This document shows, piece by piece, positions 10,839-22,074 of a stretch of 64,000 bases of DNA; position 1 is the stretch's first letter; each line of letters opens with the position of its first letter. The stretch lies in assembly GCA_037176705.1 (NCBI GenBank), contig CM073887.1:87988348-88052347 (forward strand), given 5' to 3'. The notes beneath the pieces are model-generated. The model was not told where the DNA came from. It saw nothing but the letters and a program-made list of their open reading frames with translations, and did no database searches. The stretch is from Molossus alvarezi (Eukaryota; Chordata; Mammalia; Chiroptera; Molossidae). The translations under genes were made by a program, and so were the position numbers.

Positions 10839-11132
10839 AGCAGGCTAATTTTTAAGTTGATAATTTTGTATGGCCTGAAAATGATGTTTTAAATATCCAA
10901 ATGGCCCTTGCCAGAAAAAAGGTTCCCCACCTCTGATCTATGAGGAATATCAGGCATAAGGAGGGGAGAGGAGGGTAAGACAATTTAGCAGACATGAAAG
11001 GGCGAGGTAAAAATGGAGGAGGTAAAAGACAGCATTTACTTCTTTTTTTTTCTTTTGCTATAAAATAACTCCAGACAGTTACACAAAAGTCTAAGTATAA
11101 TGCATAATGTTAAGAGTTATCAGACTACATAC

Positions 11133-11302
11133 CCAGCTGTGCCCAAAGTGGGTTATATGGATGAGTCTTTGCCAACATGTCCACACTCTGAGAGGAATGT
11201 TTTTCTAAAAATATTTTTATAGGTGGTTGTCCATTTGGCATCACTGTTGGAACCCAGGCAAGATGATTGGTCAGAACTGCAGTAATGAGTGCTGGCAAGA
11301 AT
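11133..11302 (-). CDS. FNIP1: FNIP1 exon 13
   Basis: Fifty-six codons with split Gln450 and Gly507 (residues 451-506): [40 protein letters not shown], then [16 protein letters not shown]. The acceptor is ATTTTTAG and the donor GTATGT. This is the most conserved core of the FNIP middle domain and shows no change that would suggest loss of function. Confidence 0.96.
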
Positions 11303-12133
11303 CTAAAAATAAAATGCATCCTATCAGATTCCAATCTGCCTTCATGAAACCTCATAAAATACAGTGACAGAATAAAGCAAAGAGAGTACATATTCTCATG
11401 CAGCTAAACAGCATGAAAAAAAAAAAAAAAAGAGGGGAAAAAGGATAGGCATATCATACCTGAATGAAAATGAGAGTTAATTTTTTGGTTATGTAAGAGT
11501 CAAAGAAAATCCTTAAAATAAAGATGGCATTCACAAGGAGCTATTTCTGATCATTACAAAACAAAAATGTGGTTTTACATGAAAAACTATGGATTCTTTT
11601 CAGTGTTTAATTTGCACAACTTATTAACAAATCAACCAGGTCTATTACTGAATGGTAAAATAAAGGAAAATATTAAGCAAACTACCATCAAAAGAATAAA
11701 AACATCTGAATTACTCATCTGAATTCTAGAAATTTGATTAGAAAAAATATATAAAATATCACATTATAAATGAATATTCAATCCTGGCACTTCTTTATAT
11801 TTTGTATTTCTTTTCTATGCAATGAAATAGCAAAAGTGGATACAATTCACACAAAAATGAGAAGCCTCAGAAAGTTCTGTAAGATGTCAGAAATTTTCAT
11901 TTCACACAGACATTTTTACCATTTCTCGTTCATAAATTTCTGTGGCCTTCTTCCACATCCTATATTTTAATTATTTTTTAGAATTCTTTTTTATTAACAA
12001 TATCAATTACAAAGATAATAGTTAATTTTTTTACTTTTGTAATTGAGTTTGATTATAATTTGATAGCTAGTTATACTAAATAATAGCTAAGATATTTAGG
12101 ATAGCTCAAATAGATAAATAGAATAAGACATAC
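11303..12133. other. FNIP1: Intron 12, A+T-rich, nothing recognised
   Basis: The whole 831-bp intron 12 is free of young SINEs. A run of A lies at about 11417-11431. No repeat family recognised. Confidence 0.55.
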
Positions 12134-12280
12134 TGATTTTTTGAAGCATTTTCCATTAGAAAAGTGAACTCCTTCATGAATCGATGGCAAAGCTGGTTCT
12201 TTTCTGGAATCCCCGACATCATTGTAAGCCAGACAGGTTCTCCAATTCGTGGCATTGTGTAAAGATTACAAATTGTTGTC
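12134..12280 (-). CDS. FNIP1: FNIP1 exon 12
   Basis: Forty-eight codons with split codons at both ends (residues 402-449), starting [20 protein letters not shown] and ending FLMENASKN. The acceptor is TTTTTAG and the donor GTATGT. The [14 protein letters not shown] block is a signature of FNIP proteins. The bat has [13 protein letters not shown] where human has SGTPEKN(H/Q)LCYRF (from memory), conservative changes. Confidence 0.96.
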
Positions 12281-13520
12281 CTAAAAAGAGGAAAAACACA
12301 TTATAAAATTCATAGTTCTCATAATTATACACCTTAAAGTTATCTTGCCATCTTGGGCCTCACATCTAAATTATTAAAGCTTTTGAGAGAAGACAATGAA
12401 TCGTTTTGTTTTTTTTTTGTCATCAGCACAGTATCATGAAAAATATTCTGCACATAAACTCATAATACAGTATATTGATTCTGGCACTGGCTCTGCCTTC
12501 AATGACTTTGTACCTTTGGGTAAATTATTTCCCTACTTTAAGCATCACTTTCCTCTACCTGTGAAATTATAAGATTAGATAATTTCTAAGGCCCCTTCCA
12601 GTTCTACATTTCTAAGGCACAGTATATGCTATATTCAAATATAAAGAGATATTTAAATATAAATATTGTAAACGGAGTAATAGCTTATCTATATATCCAC
12701 TTAAAACAATAGTTTATCCTAATCATTTTGTTGCCAGCACTAAGACTTTTTAGTAAAGTTCTGAAGGATGATAAGAACACTACAGATGGTATGCTCTATT
12801 TTAACTCAACCTTTTGAAATTTTCCTGGAATCAAAACAAGAAAGGATTATTAAACAATTATGATAGTGCTCTTCTGGCTATTTCGTTTATTTATGCAATA
12901 GCTAGTCTTATGACTTGCACTCTCTCCTGAAGGCTTCAAGGATACCTTTACAATGTCAGTTCTTTTCCTTTCACATTAGTATCTATTCAGTGAAGTCTTA
13001 TACTCTTACCAGACTAAGCAACTCCTGCAAAGTTGGGCCTTAAGAAACTGTCTCTAGCTCTCTGATAACTCCACCACCAAGTGCTAGTGCTCACCTGAGC
13101 ATAATTCTCTAGCACCTAGAATTCAAAAAAGAAAAAGAATTCTCATACCTGAACAAGTTTCACTGAATTTTGACCCAATATGAACATGATATATTATAAA
13201 GGATGGAAGTGACAAATGCAGATTAATGAGTTCTTGATAGGACATAAAATCATTGCTAAGAACTTAAAAATAAATAAATGGAAAAGAAATAAAGGTATTT
13301 TACAGAGAAAAATGTGACTAGAATGTAAACTAGGGATATGTGAAAATTCCTTTTTAAAAAGTCTATTAAGGATGCCCAGATAGGATAGAAAACTGAGCAT
13401 AAATGTGTAGCCCCTTTCAGTTCTGATGTCCAAATGAACACCACTTAAAAATTTGAGAACACAACACTACAAAAAACAGAATTGGAGAGAAACCTTAGTG
13501 AAAATTAAAATCATAGATTT
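12281..13520. other. FNIP1: Intron 11 stretch with one MIR-like relic
   Basis: Around 12475-12610 the text (GTACCTTTGGGTAAATTATT; CTAAGGCCCCTTCCAGTTCT) resembles a MIR-type SINE on the plus strand. The rest of this 1.2 kb shows nothing I can name. Confidence 0.5.
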
Positions 13521-13712
13521 AGCCCTGTCCAGGTGGCTCAGTTGGTTGGACCATGGTCCCGTCTGCCACAAAGGTTGCAGATTCAACTCAGGTCAGGGCA
13601 CACACAGGACACAACTGATCAATGTTTCTCTCTCACATCAATGTTTCTTTCTCCCTCTCCCTTTCTCTCTCTCTAAAAATCAAAAAACATATCCTCAAGT
13701 AAGGCTTATAAA
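13521..13712 (+). mobile_element. Diverged Ves type A SINE
   Basis: Head CCTGTCCAGGTGGCTCAGTT, CT-rich body, then TCCTCAAGTAAGG tail. Flanks AAATCATAGATTTA and AATAATTATAGGTTTA look like a worn target duplication. Confidence 0.75.
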
Positions 13713-13766
13713 AAATAATTATAGGTTTAATAAAATTCTAGAAGATAAAACATAAATAAGAATGTT

Positions 13767-13854
13767 GTCTGGCCAGTGTGGCTCACTTGTTGAGCATCGA
13801 CCCATGCACCAAGAGGTTACTGGTTCGATCCCCAGTCAGGGCATTTAAAAAAAA
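13767..13854 (+). mobile_element. Head-only mini-Ves SINE (type B head)
   Basis: TRNA-like head only, ending at CAGTCAGGGCA and followed directly by TTTAAAAAAAA. Flanking GAATGTT repeats (13760-13766 and 13856-13862) suggest an insertion of this short form. Confidence 0.75.
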
Positions 13855-13862
13855 CGAATGTT

Positions 13863-15937
13863 AATTGATGTAGTAGGGTAGAGGAAGATATGAGTTACAG
13901 TGCTCATACAGATGAGAATGTACAAACAGGAACTAATTTGTCCCCACCAGAAAAAAGAAGAGGCTCCAGGATTCACAAATGCCTAGTAAAGTAGAGGAGA
14001 GTACCATGAAAAATAATAAAACTGTAAACTGGGAGACTATAATTCAAGGTCCATAATAGGTGGTGGACCCCTATCTCCACCCCATTTTCCCACAGAATGA
14101 CTACAGATAAGACAGCAGACGTAACAATTGCCCAGCCCAGAGAACTGACTTCCCTGAAACCCTTCCTGACATGTGAAGATTTCACAGTACATAAACAGAC
14201 ATGCAGTAAATCTTATGGTGTTATAATTTCATTGGTAGGGAAATGATTAGGGAGAGAATGTCTAAATATGCTCCTTAAGGGAGTGTTAATAAAAAATGGT
14301 TGAGTAACACTGCCCTAAATTGAAGTTATCTAGTCTGTGCCTGATTTATGCAGAGTTCCCAATCTCTATTTCGGTGCTTCACTCTCAACTATAAAATTAT
14401 CAAAAAACTGATATATAGGGAAAGCCCCCAAGGGGAGAGAGACGCAAACAGAAATACACACACACACACACACATACACACACACACACACACACACGAC
14501 TACAGAGGACATATAAAATAATACATTCAGAAAAAAAAAACATGAAAGAAAAAGAAACATAGAAGACAACCAAGAATTACCCGTTTCTAACAAAAAGAAT
14601 CCAAGAGAGAAGAAATAGAGCAAAATAACATATCAAAGAAAGAATATTAACCAGAACTGAAAAGACAAGACAGTGCTAGAACTAAACTGAGAGGCTAAAA
14701 GACTGAGAGGAGGTATAAATTCATGCACAAACTAATATGCTCTAAAATTGATAAAAATCAAGATATAGCTGTATTAAATGTACTATTTAATAATATGGAG
14801 GTAGATAACGAAAGAAATAGTTAAGGGAATAAGAAAAGTTGGATAGGGTTCATTTATTTTTCATTATTAGACTTTTCAGTATACATTTTTTTTGTTTCTT
14901 AACCATGTGAATATACTTTTTGATTAAAGAAACACTATATAAATGAATAACCTGATCTATTCATTTGCCATGGATTTCTTCAGCATATTAATTAGTGTCT
15001 ACTACAAATCTGTGTGTCATGAGCCAAGGCCAGATCACTAACATTAGTATAGTGGTCCACTGAGAATATTAGCCTTAATGTTTTGGTGTTCAAGAATATG
15101 TACTATGATCTCAAAATGGATCAGGTGCAAAGAAGGCAAAGAAATTAATTATGAGTAGTACTTCTCACTATATACAACTCTATGTTGTCATCAATGATCT
15201 AGAAGTAATGGTGTTTTCTTCCCCACTAATGACTATGTCCTACCTTTCAGTGGTAAGAAGGGTAAGTATTTTCAGTCATCTGATTCTTTGTTTTTCCTGG
15301 TCTGTCCTTAGAAAATGAAAGACTCCTTTAGTTGTAAGGGAACTGTGGCCATGATTCATTTTTCTTTGTTATGCTTAATTAAGTCTAGTTAAAAATCCAA
15401 GCTATGCTAACTAAAATGTACTTCCTGCTTCTCTAGGTTTCAAGATTTCTATATAGATGTGGATCACTTCTTTCCTCTTCTCAACTACCCAAAACGTAAT
15501 TTTTCTCTGGTCTCAAATAATCACCTTGCTTAAAATGATCTAATCACTAATTTTTAATAACCACTTAGTTTTAAATTTAAGTATGATAGCCTCATTATTT
15601 GCAGTAATGTTCTAAAGTCATATCAGTAATAAAGTTGACACTGAATTATTGAATACTCAATCACTGTTCCTTGGGGAAATACAGGGTTATGGTTACTGTG
15701 AGTCTCTGGTCACATTTTTGCCAACTCATCAATACATAATCGTGTTCTATGTGGGTTTCTATATATAAACTCTTTAAGATTTAATATATTCTTGATTCAT
15801 TAACACTGAATTCACAGCCAACAGAACAGTGACTCATGCCTCAATGAAGCTTACCTAACACATGTATATTTTTCTCTGTAAGGAGCCATCACAGCCTTCT
15901 TGCACTTAGGAACACTGGTCAGTATTTCAGCACTATG
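13863..15937. other. FNIP1: Intron 11 stretch, mostly unclassified
   Basis: About 2 kb of A+T-rich intron. Apart from the CA repeat at 14455-14497 I see no repeat family, RNA gene or exon. Short open frames here have no recognisable content. Confidence 0.5.
14455..14497 (+). repeat. (CA)n microsatellite
   Basis: About 43 bases of ACACAC with one ATAC interruption. Likely polymorphic. Confidence 0.95.
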
Positions 15938-15953
15938 CTTGAGGGCCATTTTA

Positions 15954-16208
15954 TTTATTTATTTTTTATTTTTTTATCCTCACCTGAGGACATTTTCTAC
16001 TTTTTGTTCAGACAGAGTGGGAGGGAGAGAGAGAGAGAGAGAGAGAAACATCGATGTGAAAGGGACACATCGAGTGGTCGCCACCCACACAACCCATCCA
16101 GGGTCGGGGACTAAATGCAACCGAGGTACACGCCCTTAGCAGGAACTGAAGCCAGGTCTCTCTGGACCGCAGGTCGATGCTCTAACCACTGAGCCAAACC
16201 AGCCAGGG
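15954..16208 (-). mobile_element. Ves type A SINE, sense to FNIP1, with perfect donor-like tail
   Basis: Full-length minus-strand copy; 16-bp duplication CTTGAGGGCCATTTTA on both sides. In FNIP1 sense the tail reads TCCTCAG then GTGAGGA (junction 15984/15983), an 8-of-9 match to a 5' splice site, behind a CT-rich tract. Confidence 0.93.
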
Positions 16209-16224
16209 CTTGAGGGCCATTTTA

Positions 16225-17624
16225 AATAGCAAAATCACTAACAAAAATCATAAAATGCAAAAACAAACTGGTGCTATATAGATATCTAAAAGGACACTTG
16301 TTTAAAGAATGAGAGCTAAGAGCACTGTCTTATTCAACCTCATCTGGTAATGTGTAAGGTCACTCAAATGTTCCACTGCTCTGTGCATGTCCACAATGAT
16401 TGTAAAAACACTGTGAGTATATTTTGAGATTATAAATCTTAGCAAGTAGGTGAATTCACAAATACAGAATCTGTATTTAAGAGGATCAACTGTACATATT
16501 AAAGTACTTCTACAGATAGCCTTCTTTAAAAAACTGAGTTTATCAAGTATTTTTAAGATACTGTAAGAATGCTTAACTGCCTTACATAGCCTTTAAGATT
16601 TCTACAGTGACTGAAGTAAAATAATCACACTAATACAAAAGGAAAGGTACACAATCATAATATACATTTTCAATGATTTTATAACTCATACATGTTGTAA
16701 ATTCTAGGCAATCTTAAAATTCTAAGGCTAGGCCATTCATACTACCTTATTACCAGAGCAATTAACTCAAGAATGTAATCCAATTGTTTTAAATAAAAAT
16801 ACTCTTTATAACCTAAGAGCAAGATTAGTATTCTACTAGCAATGAGTTTTATGACAATATTTACTATTCCGATAACCTCAACTAGATCCACAATGACAGT
16901 GTTTCCTCAGAGCTCAAATAGGGACTCTTGGCCTTCTGCCACAAAGCTGCTGACTGCAGAAAAGAAACTGTAATCCAATAATGTAAGTAACAGCTCCAAG
17001 GGCAAAGATTCATTACCTTATAATACTGCAAAATGTAAAACTCAGAAATAGTATTACAGGACTCTTTTAGGCAAATAAGCAAAAAGTCAATACTATGTCT
17101 CCAGTCTAAAGGAAGAAAGACTGAAAAGATGATGTAGACCTGAAATAATTCTCTCAGAGGGAGACAAACATCAGTTGTTTTGTGTGATTCTCAATATAAA
17201 TTCGTATGCAGTGTTTGCTTGCCATAATGACAGCACAGTTACAACAGATGTTGCAGCTTTAGGCACAAACTTTGTTGTACGAGAAAATACTAGCAGAAGA
17301 GAAGCTCTTTGCTATGCCATATCTAGAGAAAAGATCATGCAATAGTTATTTGCAACCTCAAGTTCATATTCATTATATCCATGTGTCCTTGTATTCCATG
17401 TACCCAAGAACTATCACTGATTTTATCACAAAAACTATCACTGTCGCTGGTTATATAACACTTAAGTAGGCCCTATATCCAGCAGCCCAAGAAAGGACAA
17501 AGTGTAGTTCTGCTGGAATACGGGTCTCTGCTGGTCATATTTGTTTGTCCAATGGTCCAATAGTAAAAATTCACACTACTGATGGCTCCCTAATGTGCCT
17601 CAATCCCACGCACATTTAATACTT
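16225..17624. other. FNIP1: Intron 11 stretch, nothing recognised
   Basis: About 1.4 kb of A+T-rich sequence without a named repeat. Short open frames at 16882 and 17272 carry no family signature. Confidence 0.5.
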
Positions 17625-17640
17625 AATAACAAAGGAGCCA

Positions 17641-17839
17641 CCCAGCTGGTGTGGCTCAGTGGACTGAGCATCGTCCCAGGGACAAAGAGCTAGCTCTCCG
17701 TTCAATTCCCGGTTGGGGCACATGCCCAGGATGTGGGCTAGATCGCCAGTAGGGGGCATGCAGAAGGCAGCTGATCGATGTATCAGTGATGTTTCTATTT
17801 CTCTCTCTAAAATATCAATAAAAAAAAATTTAAAAAAAC
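17641..17839 (+). mobile_element. Ves type B SINE, first of a pair
   Basis: Type B head and body with tail AAAATATCAATAAAAAAAA. It and the type A copy after it are jointly enclosed by AATAACAAAGGAGCCA (17625-17640) and AATAACATAGGAGTCA (18107-18122). Confidence 0.9.
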
Positions 17840-17840
17840 A

Positions 17841-18106
17841 GCCCTGGCCGGTTTGGCTCGGCGGTTAGAGCGTCGGCCTGCGGTCCAGAGAGACCCGGGT
17901 TTGGTTCCCGCTAAGGGTGCGTACTTCAGTCGCAGTTTGTCCCCGGCACTGGCTGGTCGTGCGGGTGGCAGCCACTCGATGTGTCCCTTTCACGTCGATG
18001 TTTCTCTCTCTCTCTCTCGCTCCCACTCTATCTGAACAAAAAGTGGAAAAATGTCCTTGGGTGAGGATAAAAAATAAAAATTAAAAAAAACACACATAAA
18101 AAAAAT
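17841..18106 (+). mobile_element. Ves type A SINE, second of a pair
   Basis: Starts within the A-rich tail of the preceding type B copy. Complete head, body and tail (TCCTTGGGTGAGGA). No separate target duplication of its own beyond A-rich text, consistent with insertion into the first copy's tail. Confidence 0.9.
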
Positions 18107-18266
18107 AATAACATAGGAGTCAATAGCCTACTGAATTCCACCCTCATCTAACTATAGAACAAAGAAATTTAAAAAATTAAATTTTGTCAGAAATAAGAAT
18201 ACAAATAAATCTTTCTGTGTACACTGCAAAACAACTCTATATTGTGAAAAGGTGAAGAACATGTAC

Positions 18267-18352
18267 CTGAATTCATTTAGGGCATCAACTATTCGATTAT
18301 AAGCCAAACTCCTCTGACTGGCATCAGTTGATCTCCGGCTCATTTTCATAGC
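18267..18352 (-). CDS. FNIP1: FNIP1 exon 11
   Basis: Twenty-eight codons plus two bases (residues 373-400 and split Arg401): [20 protein letters not shown] then IVDALNEF. The acceptor is TTTCAAG and the donor GTACAT, a weak donor at +4 to +6. It continues the helical part of the DENN-related middle domain. Confidence 0.95.
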
Positions 18353-18734
18353 CTTGAAAGTAATCAAATAGTTAATTCTTATATTGATCATGGGCAAAAT
18401 ATGAAGAAAAGAAAGTGAAAGACAAAGTCACATATTTCCACAACACTCTACCATCTTTCTTATCTAGAAAGATATAAAGAAGACACACACACTTACAGTG
18501 GCTTTCTTTTATGCACGTAGGACATTAATAACTATAATAAAATTCAAAACTTTCAAGTGTTAAACCTCTTATTGTAACCACAGATTGTAACCACAGATTG
18601 TAAACACACAAAGAAACTGATGTTGACAATTTCTGGATAACATAAAACTACTTCCCGCCCCCAACACCCCCAAATAGATATCAATTTTTCTTGCTATTCT
18701 ATTTCCAATTTTTGAAGTATTATGTTTAAAAAGT
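18353..18734. other. FNIP1: Intron 10 start, nothing recognised
   Basis: About 380 bp with a short direct repeat GTAACCACAGATTGTAA-like near 18575-18602 (ATTGTAACCACAG twice). Otherwise unclassified. Confidence 0.5.
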
Positions 18735-18930
18735 CCTACACATCCTTTAAGATGCAGTCCAAATGAAACATCTTCCCAATAGGAAGTCACTTTTCTTTCC
18801 TATAAACTCTTAAAAAAAGCTTGGCTTGTTTTTCTTTCTAATTATCCTTCTGTAGTATCTTATAGTCACAATTTTCTTACATTATGTAAACTTATTATAT
18901 ACACTATCAGCAGCAACTGATCACTTGTAC
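18735..18930 (+). mobile_element. L2 LINE fragment
   Basis: CATCCTTTAAGATGCAGTCC and AACATCTTCCCAATAGGAAG resemble the L2 ORF2 end. Diverged. Confidence 0.5.
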
Positions 18931-19059
18931 CTTCTTAAATCACTTTCTTTACTTGGATACCCCCCACTCCCCAATTACTCTCTCATTATTCCTCCTACTT
19001 AAATGCCAATCCTAAGTCTCCTCTCCTCAAATTTTAGCTGCTTAAATGTTCCACGAAAC

Positions 19060-20312
19060 AGACTTAGGATCTCCACACTGCTCTTCCCTCTCTCCATTAA
19101 TTTCATGGCTTTAAATATCATCTATACACTGATGATTGTCCAGCCTGGATCTTTTCCCTAAACTCTAGACTTATAAAAACTACTTGGATGTACAGAAGGC
19201 ATCTCAAACAAACCCCTGATCTTCATCTACCAAATCTGTTCCATTTGCAGTTTACCCATTTTAGTACTGGCAAGTCTATCCTTCTTACTGCTCAAATGAA
19301 AATTTTTATGTCAATCTCTATTGTTCTTTCTCTTACACCCCAAATCAGCTAATCTCATTTGCTCTATTTTCAAAATACGTCCAGAATCCGACCACTTCTC
19401 ATAATTCCACCACTAAATTGGTTTGAGTATATATCATCTGTCACCCAGATTATACCAACAGCCTCTTAACTGGTCCTACAACATCTGCCTTTGCTGGGAG
19501 AAATCTATTCTCCACCAGCTTTAAGAATGATCCTCATAAATACTGTCATTTCTCCACCCAAAACCGTCCAATGGTCTCCCATCTTTAAGAATAAATGCCA
19601 ATGCTCTTATTATGGAACCCTATAAGGCCCTACATTACCTTGCCTTACTTTCAACCCAGCCACTTTGGCCTCGTTCCTGTTGCTCAAACATCAGGCTTAC
19701 TCCTGACATAGGACCTTTACTTCTGTCTAGAACATAGTCCTCTCAGATAGTTGTAGCTCACTTCCTTCATATTTCTGGACCATATGTCATTTTATCAGGA
19801 GCCTTCCAGACTAGCCTATAAAAATTACCGCCCTGGCCAGTTTGGCTCAGCGGTTAGAGCGTCGGCCTGTGGATCAGAGAGACCCGGGTTCGGTTCCCGT
19901 TAAAAGCATGTACCTCAGTTGAAGTTTGTCCCCAGCCCCAGTTGGGGTCATGTGGGTGGCAGCCATTTGGTGTGTCTCTCTCGCATCAATGTTTCTCTCT
20001 CTCTTTCTCCCTCTCTCCCTCCAGCTCTGTCTGAAGATAAATGCAAAAATGTCCTCGGGTGAGGATAAAAAAAAGAAAATTACCAATCCTTCCATCCATT
20101 ACTCCTTATAAATCTTTCTCTGTTTTATTTTTCTCCACAGTAATTATTCCCATCTAATAGCTTTTATCTTCATTTGTTTATTTGCTGTCCCGTGAGGTCA
20201 AGAGTGTTACTTTTTTCACATCTTATCTTTAGTTTCTAGAATTGTGCCTGCCACAATATGGGCCCTCAAAAATTTATTTATTGAATGAATGAATGAATGG
20301 CCTTAGATCTTT
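19060..20312 (+). mobile_element. L2 LINE, ORF2 end and 3' region
   Basis: Long L2 relic: CATGGCTTTAAATATCATCT, CCAGAATCCGACCACTTCTC, TATAAGGCCCTACATTACCT, and the 3' end ATTTATTGAATGAATGAATG. A Ves SINE interrupts it at 19830-20075. Confidence 0.85.
19830..20075 (+). mobile_element. Ves type A SINE in L2
   Basis: Full-length copy; target AAAATTACC duplicated (19821-19829, 20076-20084). The tail reads TCCTCGGGTGAGGA. Confidence 0.92.
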
Positions 20313-20492
20313 CATTAGGCAGTAAGTTCCTTAAAGAGTTGAGGTTTATTCTGCATCTCCCAGAACACCCTGCAGGGTACCTACACAGTACCTGTTGTTA
20401 ATTTTTGTGACAAATAAACACAGTGCTTAAATAGGAGAATAAGATTCAAAGCAAAATAAGGGATATAAACAAAGCAACATGACTATGCTTAC

Positions 20493-20694
20493 CTGTTCTA
20501 TTGCACTCTTTAATTTGTTCATGTGGCTTTCAAAGAGAGGAAAATGTGAAAAAAAGAATTCATTAAATTTGTTATTTTCATCTTCATCTTTGGTTAATGA
20601 AAAGATTACCCCAATTGCAATCTTCTTTTTTCTCACAATTCCTGGAGTAGGGCCACAGCTTTCATCTGACAGATTAAAGCTTTCTTCTATAGAC
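20493..20694 (-). CDS. FNIP1: FNIP1 exon 10
   Basis: Sixty-seven codons (residues 306-372), reading [20 protein letters not shown], then [13 protein letters not shown], and ending NKLKSAIEQ. The acceptor is TTTTTAAG and the donor GTAAGC. This starts the FNIP middle domain, which is DENN-related: [12 protein letters not shown] is the first strand and [12 protein letters not shown] a conserved helix. Confidence 0.96.
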
Positions 20695-21028
20695 CTTAAA
20701 AACAAATTTTCGTATTAAAAAATATATAAAAATAATTAAGTTTGCAAGTCAATCTCCTTGCTAATTAAATGTAGGCAAGCTAAAGGCCTTTCACTGTTTA
20801 ATCAAGTAAATCTAAAAATTCATATCAATTGCAAATCTCTTTCAGAAATCTACTGGCTAGTCCTTCAAGGTCAAATTTTTATAAGAAATTTTAATAGAGT
20901 CAGATTAGGAACACTTTATTTCAATTAAAATTCACTAAAAAGTAGATAATCCCAATTCATAACCTAAATATGCCTGAATTTTAAGGTTTATAGATGAGTC
21001 TGATACAACCTCTTCACTGTTCTAGAAT
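20695..21028. other. FNIP1: Intron 9 end, nothing recognised
   Basis: About 330 bp directly upstream of exon 10 in transcript sense; no repeat recognised. Confidence 0.5.
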
Positions 21029-21041
21029 CTACTTGTCTCTT

Positions 21042-21256
21042 TTCTTTTTTTCTTCTTTACTGATTTTGGAGAGAGAGGAAAGGAGAGGGAGAGAGAGACA
21101 GAAACACTGATGAGAGAGAACATCAATTGGCCACCTCCTGCATGTCCCCCACTGGTGATTTGGCTCACAACCTGGGCATGTGCCATGACTGGGAATCGAA
21201 TGGGCAACCTCTTGGTGCATGGGTCAATGCTCAATCACTGAGCCACACCGGCCAAG
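21042..21256 (-). mobile_element. Ves type B SINE, sense to FNIP1
   Basis: Complete copy; 13-bp duplication CTACTTGTCTCTT at 21029-21041 and 21257-21269. Confidence 0.93.
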
Positions 21257-21642
21257 CTACTTGTCTCTTCTTTCGATTCCAGGAATAAAATAAACCACAA
21301 ATGAAATAACGGCAGTGAGTAAAGAAGCTTCATTATCTGTAGTGGTACTTAACATAGACTTAAAAACAAAACAAAACAAAACAAACTTTCAAGAATGAAT
21401 TAACTTGCCCAAATAGAAACAGGAATAAGTAAAATATCAAAATATGCAGTACATGAATCAAAGTCCTAACAGAAAAGTTAAAACTATAAAACTCTTAGAA
21501 AAACACAGAGGGTCAAAAGCTTTGACAGACATGACAATGATTTATTGGATATGACACCAAAAGCACAGGCAACAACAACAAAAAAGAGATAAACTGAACT
21601 ACATGAAAATTAGAAACTGTTGTACGTCAAAGGACACTATCA

Positions 21643-22074
21643 GCCCTGGCCACTGTGGCTCAGTTGGTTAAGTGTTGTCCTATGCACTAAAAGGCCACCA
21701 GGTTAGCCTGGCCGGTGTGGCTCAGTGGTTGAGCATCGATCCATACACCAAGAGGTCACTGGTTCAGTTAGCATTCAGGGCCCTGCCCAGGTTGTGGGCC
21801 CAATCCTCAGTGGGGAGGCACGCAGGAGGCGGCCAGTTTATGTTCTCTCTCATCAATGTTTCTATCTCTCCCTCTCCCTTCCTCTCTAAAAATCAATAAA
21901 GAAAAAAAAAAATTAAATGGTTACCAGTTTGATTCCAAGGTTGCAGGCTCAATCCCCAGTATGGGATGTGCAGGAGGCAAATAATTAACGCTTCTCTTTC
22001 ACATCTATTTTTTTTCTCTCTCCCTGTCCTTTCCTCTCTCTCTAAAAAAAAAAAAAAATCATCTTTTTTAAAAA
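21643..22074 (+). mobile_element. Ves SINE (outer, older) in L1
   Basis: Head before 21714 and body after 21915. L1 target AGGACACTATCA / AGAACACTATCA flanks it. Split by the next entry. Confidence 0.85.
21715..21914 (+). mobile_element. Ves type B SINE nested in a Ves
   Basis: Complete type B copy in the same orientation, inserted at the B-box region of the outer SINE (CCACCAGGTT / GGTTACCAGTTT). Tail AAAATCAATAAAG. Confidence 0.85.

Larger units (their letters stand above)
10258..10935 (+). mobile_element. hAT-type MITE with two nested SINEs
   Basis: Ends are CAGAGGTGGAGAATGTCTGG and its inverted partner GTTCCCCACCTCTG. Eight-base flanks ACCTATAA (10250-10257) and ATCTATGA (10936-10943) match at 6 of 8, the duplication length of hAT elements. 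The middle is filled by one SINE inside another. Confidence 0.78.
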
